The notes under the pieces are model-generated. The model had not been told where the DNA came from, did no database searches, and worked only from the letters and a program-made list of their open reading frames with translations. A stretch of DNA of 15,485 nt from Deltaproteobacteria bacterium (lineage in GTDB: Bacteria; Desulfobacterota; DSM-4660; Desulfatiglandales; B25-G16): the NCBI GenBank assembly GCA_019308645.1, contig JAFDHR010000026.1:1-15485 (forward strand), in the 5' to 3' direction. Below, piece after piece: positions 6,743 through 13,466 of this stretch (its first letter is position 1; every line of letters begins with the position of its first letter). The position numbers and the translations under genes are program-made.

Positions 6743-7558
6743 TCACAGCCAGAACCAATGCGCTGGCCCATCTTGCGTTACAATCGGTGGTACTTCTTTC
6801 ATATGAATTAGGTATTGTCGTATCATCCTAAAGACGGTATCAGGTACCTTGTACAAAGCGTTAGGATTATGATAAACGGCAGATCTATCCCTGCCAATTC
6901 CGATCTTACCATCCATAACTTTTCTTTCGACATAGATAATCCCGGAAAGCTCAGTCGGTAATTTCATGAAACCAAGATTATCACCTAAAAGGAAGTTGGC
7001 GAGGGCACGGTAGAATTGTGTTGCGAAGGCACTCCAAAATGTATAATCGAACAATACCAAAACACTTGGTTTTTTTCTTGAGGCCCCATATTTTATCTGC
7101 CCAGCTTTTTCGCTGACAACTTTTTTTATAATTCTTTCAATGCTCCGATTGTGATCCAGTGAAACTCCCTCCCCGGAATCAAGCGAACTCCTCTCTTTTT
7201 CTGACAAATTCAAGGTTGTTATTTCACAGAAAAACTCTTCAGGTTTAATAACATTGAAGTCAGGGGTTTCCCTTTTTCCTGCATCAATCGGTTTTGCAGT
7301 CCACCCAAAGGAATTGACAAACTCCCACCAGGCGATTTCATTTACACCCCCGAGATGATCAGAGTTGGTGAAACTCTCTATTCTATCTTTCAAATGCTTT
7401 TTTTGTTTTTTAGATCCAGGAAATCGCTCGAACCAGAGGCGAAGTGTATTCAGATAGATTCCACCAGTAACGTTAATTTGGTCCATTACATCATCAATCC
7501 ATTGATTTCCACGTTGTTTCTTAGATGCTGAATCAAACCAATTATCGTCAAAAAGCAT
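6743..7558 (-). CDS. Hypothetical protein with PD-(D/E)XK-like nuclease signature
   Basis: This 271-aa protein has no clear named family. The N-terminal third is helical and charged. Around residues 71-117 it shows a restriction-endonuclease-like arrangement: NEIAWWEFVNSFGW (E74/E79 candidate metal ligands), TPDFNVI (P99-D100) and FFCEITTLNL (E112-I-T114). This gives PD-x11-E-x-T, where the usual final lysine is replaced by threonine. A later AGQIKYG (152-158) could serve as the Q-K helix seen in related folds. LVLFDYTFW and SGIIYVERKV form further strands. It could be an orphan defence nuclease, since it has no methylase partner. It starts 36 nt after an R-box-like GTTAAGC and is followed by a 58-bp attC-like site. 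Confidence 0.6.
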   Translation of the reverse strand: MLFDDNWFDSASKKQRGNQWIDDVMDQINVTGGIYLNTLRLWFERFPGSKKQKKHLKDRIESFTNSDHLGGVNEIAWWEFVNSFGWTAKPIDAGKRETPDFNVIKPEEFFCEITTLNLSEKERSSLDSGEGVSLDHNRSIERIIKKVVSEKAGQIKYGASRKKPSVLVLFDYTFWSAFATQFYRALANFLLGDNLGFMKLPTELSGIIYVERKVMDGKIGIGRDRSAVYHNPNALYKVPDTVFRMIRQYLIHMKEVPPIVTQDGPAHWFWL

Positions 7559-7593
7559 TTTGTACTTTCCAGATCTTACCTAATTTAAATTCT

Positions 7594-8163
7594 AGGCTTA
7601 ACAAATTAATAGTTAGAATATCATTCTACATATTCAAGATAATATTCTATCTATCTTAATGTTTTTTGATAATCACATAAATGTATTGTATGGTTTTTAT
7701 TATGCAGAAAGACAAGATTAATGTCAATGAACATGGCGATAAGCCCTCGCGAAAGCTGCTTGATAGGGTCAGTGATCGTTTGCGTGTGAAAGGGCAATTC
7801 TAAGGCGACGTGTGCGTATGTGCTACTGGAAACAGTTGCCTTACTGCCGCACAAAGGTGCGTGAACTGCTTAAACTCGGTACGTTCTTAAAACCATCTAT
7901 ATAGGTGGGACTGAGTCGTAAGGGTTCGTGGCGCTTGTCATGTACACTGGCTACCCAGACTGCCATGACGAATCAGTGGTTGGAAGGGCAGGGACTGGTA
8001 TCTATCTAGGCTCTGTAGGTGAACACTTGCCTGCCTCTGGCTGGCTTGCCCGGCGGATTCACTATACGTCCACTACCCGATAGTCTCTATGAACCGGCCT
8101 GTGTAGATCCCGATTTATTGGGAGTGGTGTGGAGGATGGGGAGAAAAACCCCGGCTACCCAAT
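7594..8163 (+). mobile_element. Degenerate group II intron, copy 1 (internally deleted)
   Basis: This is a direct repeat of 10980-11546. Similarity begins at GCTTAACAAATTAATAG and runs through a remnant of the intron-encoded protein to a domain V/VI-like end. That end includes GGAGTGGTGTGGAGG and a GGGG-AGAAAAA-CCCC hairpin, followed by CTACCCAAT. The reverse-transcriptase centre and the canonical 5' GTGYG start are absent. It lies antisense to all neighbouring genes and begins at an R-box-like sequence 36 nt ahead of the PD-(D/E)XK-like gene. It cannot move on its own. The exact ends are inferred from comparison of the two copies. Confidence 0.75.
7702..8085 (+). pseudogene. Group II intron maturase remnant (copy 1)
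   Basis: ATG at 7702 opens MQKDKINVNEHGDKPSRK and LLDRVSDRLRVKG, which reads like the N-terminus of an intron-encoded protein. It stops at a TAA a few codons on. In another frame RRRVRMCYWKQ continues into RTKVRELLKLGT, LSRKGSWRLSCTLATQT and MTNQWLEGQGLVSI, the typical maturase C-terminus of bacterial group II introns, broken by three in-frame stops. The whole reverse-transcriptase domain, including YADD, is missing. The N- and C-terminal pieces are joined out of frame, so no functional protein is made. The C-terminal family call is confident; the N-terminal piece is less so. Confidence 0.75.
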
Positions 8164-8209
8164 TCGGCAGACAATCGCCTCCATCAATTTCTTTTGTTAT
8201 TATCTTCTA

Positions 8210-9430
8210 TTACTCGACACTTTTTATAGACATAGACAGAATGAAGCTGGCAGCTGATACACCTATGCAGGTTAGCCATACAATCTTGTAGCCTCCGTAT
8301 GTGTCAAAGATGGCGCCAGCAAGCACAGGACCCATACTGCCCCCGATTGTGCTGGCAAAGGTAATAATACCCAGAATCGCTCCATGATTCTTCAGTCCGA
8401 ACAATTCGGCTGGTAACAAAGGCATCATGCACAATATCTCGCCATATACCAGACCGAAGAGCACTGCAAAGAGTAAGAGCATCCATGTCTGCCTTGACAA
8501 CAAAAGCCAGGAGAATTGGGCCAACATTAGGATCGACGCGGTAATAATCATTGTTCTGTTTCCCAGTCTATCGGAGGCTGCGCCCCCAACGATCCTGCCG
8601 GCAAGACTACCAATACCAATGGCAGACAAAAGCATGGCTCCCCCGGATGGCGAAACCCCCAAAGAGATCGCATAGATCGTAATATGCACCAGCACAATTT
8701 GGATGAAAAAACCGGAACAGACATAGATGGCGAAGATTATCCACAATTGCGCGGTACGGCAGGCATCTTGAAGGGAGAGTCCTTCCATGTCAAATTCAGG
8801 AAGGTCAATCATTGCGCCTTCAGAGCCGTATGGCAGCACACCTTTGCCAAGTGGATCCCGTACAAAGAGTTGTGCCAGCCCGGAGATCACAGCAAAAGCC
8901 ACAACCCCTATAAGGAAGAAAGAAATACGCCATCCATAAGCAGAAATGAACACGTTCGCAATAGGGGGCACAATCAGTGTTCCTGTCCCGACACCGGCGA
9001 TTGTAAAGCCTGTCATTAACCCCTTTCTCTTTTCGAACCACCTGGCGATTGTGGAAAGCACGGGGGTAATGCCGCCGCTCATACCCGTACCTACAAACAG
9101 CCCATAGTACAAATAGAGTTCCAGGATGGTGTTTGTCCGCGATAGTAAAAGATAACCTGAGCCTATGAGTATACCGGAGCATGATATGACCACTCTTGGA
9201 CCGAATCTGTCATTAAACCATCCGGCAGCCATGGCCAATCCACCGCTGAGGAGAAAGCATAACGAGTAGGCCCCGGAAATGGACGCCCTTGTCCGCCCAA
9301 GTTCATTCAGTAAGGGTTCTAAGAAGACCCCGAAGGAGTAGAGTGTGCCGTACATTGAAGTCATAATCAAGAACCCTGAAAAGACCAGAAGATGTCCATA
9401 AAAGAACCTATGTTGCTTTGTGCCGGTCAT
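8210..9430 (-). CDS. MFS transporter, oxalate/formate-antiporter-like (OFA) family
   Basis: This 406-aa inner-membrane protein has about 12 hydrophobic helices in two halves. It has the MFS loop 2-3 signature (AGWFNDRFGPRVV) and the GTGMSGGITPVLSTIARWFEKRKG block typical of OFA/monocarboxylate-type carriers; the second half repeats it with GRIVGGAASDRLGNR. It probably moves a small organic anion or drug-like compound, but the substrate is not readable. The ATG at 9430 is chosen over 9442 because GGAGGAG sits just ahead of it and the gene then overlaps the acetyltransferase stop by ATGA, a sign of translational coupling. It is the last gene of an AraC-GNAT-MFS set bracketed by two group II intron remnants. 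Confidence 0.88.
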   Translation of the reverse strand: MTGTKQHRFFYGHLLVFSGFLIMTSMYGTLYSFGVFLEPLLNELGRTRASISGAYSLCFLLSGGLAMAAGWFNDRFGPRVVISCSGILIGSGYLLLSRTNTILELYLYYGLFVGTGMSGGITPVLSTIARWFEKRKGLMTGFTIAGVGTGTLIVPPIANVFISAYGWRISFFLIGVVAFAVISGLAQLFVRDPLGKGVLPYGSEGAMIDLPEFDMEGLSLQDACRTAQLWIIFAIYVCSGFFIQIVLVHITIYAISLGVSPSGGAMLLSAIGIGSLAGRIVGGAASDRLGNRTMIITASILMLAQFSWLLLSRQTWMLLLFAVLFGLVYGEILCMMPLLPAELFGLKNHGAILGIITFASTIGGSMGPVLAGAIFDTYGGYKIVWLTCIGVSAASFILSMSIKSVE

Positions 9431-9921
9431 AGGCTCCTCCATTGAGCATTGGCAAGAACTACGGATGTTTCTACCTGACGTTCAGGTATCGTCCAGTAGG
9501 TCATCAACAGTCGGTCCTTCTCCTCTCTCCTAAGGAGTCTGTATCCGTTTTTCTTATAAAAAGCGATTGCCCAGGTGGCAGCGGACCATGTGCCTATCAG
9601 TATCGGTTTTGTTGTTGCGGCTTCAAGAAACCGGAGAAGCCGTCCACCTATTCCGTGGTTTCTCCGGGATGTTAGAACATAGGCATGGCGGATAAGTGTC
9701 ACATCGCCCCTGTCCTGGATGCCCATGACTGCTGTCAGGCAGTCTTCTTCCTCATACCCCCAAAAAAGAACGCCGTCTCTTAACTCACGTCCCAATTCTT
9801 CGGGCCTCATATAGGGATCATGCCAGCGGTCTTCCGGTATTACACCTCTATATGCCCTTGCCCCATCATTGATGATTCGAAGAATCGCCTCAAAATCAGT
9901 ATCTTTGCACCTTCTTATCAT
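9427..9921 (-). CDS. GNAT-family N-acetyltransferase
   Basis: This 164-aa protein has the acetyl-CoA-binding motif A R-R-N-H-G-I-G-G-R-L-L (86-96, the R/Q-x-x-G-x-G/A loop), preceded by the strand RHAYVLTS. The usual C-terminal WAIAFYKKNGYRLL (117-130) follows. The N-terminus (MIRRCKDTDFEAILRIINDGARAYRGVIPEDRW) is typical of the fold. It would transfer an acetyl group to an amine on an unknown small molecule or protein. AGAGG lies upstream of the ATG. Coupling by an ATGA overlap to the MFS gene, and an AraC gene upstream, suggests a joint role such as detoxifying and exporting one compound; this is inference from context. Confidence 0.88.
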   Translation of the reverse strand: MIRRCKDTDFEAILRIINDGARAYRGVIPEDRWHDPYMRPEELGRELRDGVLFWGYEEEDCLTAVMGIQDRGDVTLIRHAYVLTSRRNHGIGGRLLRFLEAATTKPILIGTWSAATWAIAFYKKNGYRLLRREEKDRLLMTYWTIPERQVETSVVLANAQWRSL

Positions 9922-10004
9922 GAAAAATACCTCTGCTTGTGAATACTTTTCCCAGTCCTCATAACAGGGTATGTGGATCTATCGCAGGCATTATGCAGGG
10001 ATTT

Positions 10005-10859
10005 TTAGTTGCTTTCTTGTACAGAATTGCTATTGCGGCAGTACGGACCTGGAGTAACACCCACGATTTTCTTAAACCGACGGGTAAAATGGCTCTGATC
10101 GGCAAAACCGGCTTCAAGGGCAACCTGCGAAATGGGAAGGCACTGGGAGAGGAGGCCCCTGGCGTAGGCTATCCGCTTCTGAATAAGGTATGCATGGGGC
10201 GGTAGACCCACTGTGGCCTGGAAAAGACGCAACAGGTGGAACTGACTGACATTTGCTATGTTTGATAGTTCTGAGAGGGCAACATTCTCCGTGAAGTTGG
10301 CATCCAGATACTCAAGGACCGTCTTTACGGCAGGCCCCTCCTTTTTCCTGACAAGGGGCGGATCTTCTTTTATATCGGCATGCCTCTGAATCATTTGCGC
10401 AAGGACTGACAAAAGAAGAGATTCCTTTTCTAACGAGACATCTGAATCCCCAATTGTTTTCAGGAAAGAAAAGATACGCGAGGAAAGATGGGGATCCTTG
10501 ATGACGGGGGAAGGGAAATGAGGAAGTTGTCCTGTATGCTCCGAAACCTCTCTTGCGACCTTTTGAAGAAGGGTGGCATCTGGATAAAAAACCCTGTATG
10601 TCCACCCGGATTCATGAGGCGAAAATCCGGTATGAACCTCACCGGGGTTTACAAGACAGATGTCACCGGAGGTAGCAATATGAGTCGAGCCGTTATAGTA
10701 GGTAGCCTGCACACCTCTTTCTATGACCCCTATGGCAAAAGTCTCATGGGTGTGCTTGGGGAAGGAATGTGTAATAAATGTGGCATAGAGGAACTCGAGA
10801 TTGTCAAGGTCTGAAGCACGAGAAAATCTGACGGTCTCAATGTTGGCGGAATATTTCAT
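10005..10859 (-). CDS. AraC-family transcriptional regulator
   Basis: This 284-aa protein has an N-terminal cupin-type effector domain (about 20-95; HTHETFAIGVIERG at 36-49 and GDICLVNPGEVHTG at 65-78). The C-terminal AraC/XylS DNA-binding region has two helix-turn-helix units: ALSELSNIANVSQFHLLRLF (194-213), then ISQVALEAGFADQSHFTRRFKKIVGVTPGPY (243-273), with the canonical GF-DQSHF-R-FK signature. It is upstream of, and on the same strand as, the GNAT and MFS genes (83-nt gap) and is the obvious candidate to control them in response to their substrate. A short AT-rich leader of about 115 nt separates it from the intron remnant on its right, so its promoter must lie there or inside the remnant. 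Confidence 0.92.
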   Translation of the reverse strand: MKYSANIETVRFSRASDLDNLEFLYATFITHSFPKHTHETFAIGVIERGVQATYYNGSTHIATSGDICLVNPGEVHTGFSPHESGWTYRVFYPDATLLQKVAREVSEHTGQLPHFPSPVIKDPHLSSRIFSFLKTIGDSDVSLEKESLLLSVLAQMIQRHADIKEDPPLVRKKEGPAVKTVLEYLDANFTENVALSELSNIANVSQFHLLRLFQATVGLPPHAYLIQKRIAYARGLLSQCLPISQVALEAGFADQSHFTRRFKKIVGVTPGPYCRNSNSVQESN

Positions 10860-10979
10860 GTTCTCAACACATAATTTATAACACGGTTCAGTACTACCTT
10901 TCTATAATTTTAAGAAGGTTTTTTAACACTGTCTTGTATGTTCTTGCTCTTATATTCTTAGTGAATCTATGAATTGTCT
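10860..10979 (-). promoter_or_regulatory. AT-rich upstream region of the AraC gene
   Basis: This 120-bp, AT-rich segment is the only unique DNA between the AraC start and the intron remnant. It is the likely place of the module's promoter and of AraC-protein operators. No convincing -35/-10 pair or paired direct repeats could be identified by eye, so no site is marked within it. Confidence 0.35.
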
Positions 10980-11546
10980 GCCCAACAATTAGTAGTTAGA
11001 ATATAATTCTACATAATAAGTTAACATTCTATCTATTCTAATATTAATCTATAATCACATAAATAAAATATAATGTATGGTTTTTATTATGCAGAAAGAC
11101 AAGATTAATGTCAATGAACATGGCCATAAGCCCTCTCGAAAACTGCTTGATCAGATAAGTGATCGTTTGCGCGTTAAAGGGCAATTGGCTAAGGCGACGT
11201 GTGCGTATGTGCTTCTTTAAACAGTGGCACAAGACGCGTACAAAAGTCCGGGAGCTGCTTAAACTCAGTACCTCACTTAATGCCGCAATAGTGGTGTGAT
11301 TAAGCCGGAAAGGATACTAGCGGTTTTCTCGTACACTGGCTACACAAACTGGCATGACGAACCTGTGGCTTGAGAAACAAGGTTTGGTCTCTATCAAGAA
11401 ATTGTGGGTGAACACTTGTCCGCCTCTGGTGGATTCACTATCCGGTTACGACCCGATAACCTTTGTGAATCCCGCTCTTTAGCGGGAATCCCGATTTATC
11501 GGGGGTGGTGTGGGGAGGGGGAGTTAAAATCTCCCCCTTACCCGAT
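10980..11546 (+). mobile_element. Degenerate group II intron, copy 2 (internally deleted)
   Basis: This copy is in the same orientation as 7594-8163, with the same order of blocks but scattered substitutions and small indels. It begins at GCCCAACAATTAGTAGTTAG and ends in GGGGGTGGTGTGGGG, a GGGGGAGTTAAAATCTCCCCC hairpin and TTACCCGAT. The next bases, TAGATG, would be the rest of an R-box (GT)TAGATG. That fits the known habit of IIC-attC introns of inserting at TTGT|TAGRY on the attC bottom strand. A CCCGC-TCTTTA-GCGGG hairpin (about 11471-11487) sits where domain V would begin. Confidence 0.75.
11089..11482 (+). pseudogene. Group II intron maturase remnant (copy 2)
   Basis: ATG at 11089 reads MQKDKINVNEHGHKPSRK and LLDQISDRLRVKGQLAK before a TAA. 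In another frame, RRRVRMCFFKQWHKTRTKVR leads to ELLKLSTSLNAAIVV, stop, LSRKGY, stop, then RFSRTLATQTGMTNLWLEKQ and GLVSIKKLWVN. This is a clear maturase C-terminus with two internal stops. The junction between the N- and C-terminal pieces is the same as in copy 1, and the reverse-transcriptase domain is missing. It is not translatable as one protein. Confidence 0.78.
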
Positions 11547-11572
11547 TAGATGTTTTTATTTACAAATCAGGA

Positions 11573-11859
11573 TCATCTCCCATTTAGTTGGTAGAATCAC
11601 ATTAATGTTATACACTACCTATTAATATAATACTTAATGGAATGACTATGCCTATATATATTTTTTCCTTTAGCGGTCACCGCATTCTGTCGAAATCTCA
11701 TATGTGGTTTAGCAAGTGGTATATTACACTGAACAAAATTGCTATCATTAAGAGGGCACAAGAAAGATACATGTTGATATTTCATATTAATTAACTTCTT
11801 TAATATCAATGTATTATCCAATAAGATATGCTCAAAATTACCAACTAAATGGGAGATGA
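11573..11859. mobile_element. MITE-like element with perfect 21-bp terminal inverted repeats
   Basis: TCATCTCCCATTTAGTTGGT(A) at 11573-11593 is repeated exactly in inverse at 11839-11859, bounding 287 bp of AT-rich DNA. No transposase fits inside; the one small frame (11615-11821, minus) shows no recognised domain. No clear target-site duplication is visible (left flank ATCAGGA, right flank ACCGTAA). It lies 26 bp beyond the end of intron copy 2, at the edge between the cassette-like region and the conventional genes. It fits a non-autonomous IS derivative; the parent family is not identified. Confidence 0.65.
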
Positions 11860-11947
11860 ACCGTAAATCATTACTTCAGCCAACAGCACTGCTTTTCATT
11901 ATTTACGTTTCAAAAGATGCCTTTTTTCCCTGATTTCCAGATTAAAT

Positions 11948-12307
11948 TCAGCACACTTTCCTGAAGTTGCGAATGTATACATTATAGTTCTTAACACTTC
12001 TAAATTTATCATCAGTACTTATATCAACGGCTTCTTTATTTGATATGAAGGGAACAAAGTATTTTTTTAAATACTCTTCTAACTTCTTTTTACTGTCGCA
12101 AACATAAATTAATCCGCCTGCTTGTTTGAATTTTTCTGCTTCTTCTGAAATGTTAAATTTAGTCGAGGTTATTTGAGGATACTCCCTACCTGAATCCACA
12201 AAAAAGACTTTAACTTCGTCATGTTGCATGAGATGAAAGGTAGCATATCGTAACGCAACCCAACAGGTCTCAGCATCATTGCTTGAAATAATAATCCCGA
12301 CATTCAT
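11948..12307 (-). CDS. DsrE-like small protein
   Basis: This 119-aa protein has an N-terminal half matching the DsrE/DsrF-like fold: MNVGIIISSNDAETCWVALR, then YATFHL and DEVKVFFVDSGRE, then AEKFKQAGGLIYVCDS (56-71). In related proteins the last strand ends in C-G-T-C-L-K, where the cysteine handles sulfur; here C69 is kept in CDSKKK. The last 45 residues (EEYLKKYFVPFISNKEAV to RNFRKVC) differ from the usual CPISTMKDLY tail, so the protein is a divergent member or changed at its end. The start lies 13 nt after the rnk-like stop and the ribosome site is weak, suggesting one transcript. Sulfur relay or a redox role is family-based inference. Confidence 0.7.
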   Translation of the reverse strand: MNVGIIISSNDAETCWVALRYATFHLMQHDEVKVFFVDSGREYPQITSTKFNISEEAEKFKQAGGLIYVCDSKKKLEEYLKKYFVPFISNKEAVDISTDDKFRSVKNYNVYIRNFRKVC

Positions 12308-12320
12308 TATACTTAATTAT

Positions 12321-12734
12321 CTATAAGTGATAATCTCCAGCAGCCTCTGGCTGATATAAGATATCTTCAACCTCCAACTTCGCCAATCCTGCCGGCACCT
12401 TCCACTTAACAATATCTCCAACTTTATAACCAAGCAATGCAGTGCCAATTGGTGCTAAAATAGAAATTTTGCCTTGGTTGGCGTTAGCGTTATCAGGAAA
12501 AACTAACTGGTAAATCATTTCTTCTTGAGTATCTATATTCCGCAGACGAATTTTAGAATTCATCGTAATAACATTACCAGGAATGTCTTGAGATTTAACT
12601 ACTTTCCCCCTCTCTAATTCCCCCTCTAAATCCTTTAGATACTTTTCGTCTTCCTTGCCAAACTCTCTCGCTACCATTATCAATTCTTTTAACCTCTTTA
12701 TATCATTATCGGTAATAATTAGTTTTTCTGACAT
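12321..12734 (-). CDS. rnk: Rnk-type nucleoside diphosphate kinase regulator (GreA/GreB C-domain family)
   Basis: This 137-aa protein starts at the ATG at 12734 (MSEKLIITDNDIKRLKEL). A TTG ten codons earlier would extend the frame, but the ATG form matches the 136-aa length of known Rnk. A short N-terminal helical pair precedes the FKBP-like Gre C-terminal domain: VITMNSKIRLRN (about 55-66), ISILAPIGTALLGYKVGD (90-107), and the Rnk-specific ending YQPEAAGDYHL. Rnk binds RNA polymerase near the secondary channel but lacks the long coiled coil that lets GreA/B induce transcript cleavage. It was first described as affecting nucleoside diphosphate kinase levels. It is followed by the DsrE-like gene at 13 nt. 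Confidence 0.88.
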   Translation of the reverse strand: MSEKLIITDNDIKRLKELIMVAREFGKEDEKYLKDLEGELERGKVVKSQDIPGNVITMNSKIRLRNIDTQEEMIYQLVFPDNANANQGKISILAPIGTALLGYKVGDIVKWKVPAGLAKLEVEDILYQPEAAGDYHL

Positions 12735-13017
12735 AAACCAATTCTCTTTTTTTACTCTTAACAAAAGCTATAATTTCATTATTTTCATTTTTCTATTCTA
12801 ACATTCAATTAAGCCTATAAGCCATACGGTTTTAGCAATACTCTTCAATATTTCGTATCGGCTGAAACACACACAAAAACCCACATCTCTTAATGAGAAG
12901 CAGAGTCTTGATATTAAGATCATGGTGCCCCTTTTGTCATAATTAATATGCTATGGTGAAATTTAATGAAAAACTATCAAAAAAAGTATTTTTCGTCAAG
13001 GAATAGACTTGGGAGAA
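12735..13017 (-). other. AT-rich intergenic region upstream of rnk
   Basis: About 280 bp without a credible gene. It should hold the rnk promoter and the transcript end of the Cys-motif gene. A CTTGATATTAAG near-palindrome (about 12908-12919) is visible. No promoter pair is strong enough to mark. Confidence 0.4.
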
Positions 13018-13386
13018 TTATATTGGCACTCTCTGGTTATAGTCCAATTTTTTCTTTCCTGTCAGCAGAGTCAGAAGCAGACCTTCTTCGCGACAATGTC
13101 CCTCATGTGGGCATTTTTTTCGAGTTTTTTCAAAAAAGTAGAGTGGCGCAACGCAATGAAATGCGTTAGAATCTACACTATGTCTACTCCCTTCTAACTC
13201 ACCTCTTGCCGAATAAAGATCCCTATTGTAATTAATATCCTTTTTCATGCGAAGAATTTTCTTGATCAAAGCCAAATCAGAGCATCCATCAAATTGGGGA
13301 CATGAGCTACAGTGCTCATAGAATTTGAGTGGTGTTTGGCAATGGAACTCCGTGGCGTGAATTTTTTTTGAGTTTTTGCTGTTCAT
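13018..13386 (-). CDS. Duplicated Cys-motif small protein, probably metal-binding
   Basis: This 122-aa protein is built from two copies of one motif. Residues 14-55: FHCQTPLKFYEHCSSCP, then FDGC, then DLALIKKILRMKKDINYN. Residues 76-116: FHCVAPLYFFEKTRKKCP, then GHC, then LLLTLLTGKKKLDYN. Each copy keeps HC, CP and a third cysteine with a fixed spacing and ends in KK-[IL]-[ND]-Y-N; copy 1 has one more cysteine (C26). Zinc or Fe-S binding is likely but the family is not recognised. A strong AAGGAGC lies ahead of the ATG at 13386. It follows the ferredoxin gene by 80 nt on the same strand, so it may belong to the same operon and serve redox or electron-transfer needs. That link is inference. 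Confidence 0.75.
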   Translation of the reverse strand: MNSKNSKKIHATEFHCQTPLKFYEHCSSCPQFDGCSDLALIKKILRMKKDINYNRDLYSARGELEGSRHSVDSNAFHCVAPLYFFEKTRKKCPHEGHCREEGLLLTLLTGKKKLDYNQRVPI

Positions 13387-13466
13387 AGCAGGCTCCTTTT
13401 TACATTTGATTGCCCAGGGCGCTGTACATTTCCAGTGAAGGCCTTTAAAAAGCCTTAAGGTTTATA

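Noticed and set aside
7651..7854. 67-aa minus-strand frame (and its twin at 11044-11232)
   Set aside because: Antisense shadow of the intron-protein remnant; both copies share it only because the DNA is repeated.
8019..8291. 90-aa plus-strand frame
   Set aside because: It runs from the maturase tail through domain V/VI-like RNA into the MFS gene end; not an independent gene.
8820..9182. 120-aa minus-strand frame within the transporter gene
   Set aside because: Alternate-frame shadow of the MFS gene.
11404..11625. 73-aa plus-strand frame starting near the end of intron copy 2
   Set aside because: It covers the maturase tail in another frame, the intron RNA end and part of the MITE-like element; no domain is seen.
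11615..11821. 68-aa minus-strand frame inside the MITE-like element
   Set aside because: No ribosome site or recognised domain; it is likely a chance frame in AT-rich DNA, though a transposase scrap cannot be fully excluded.
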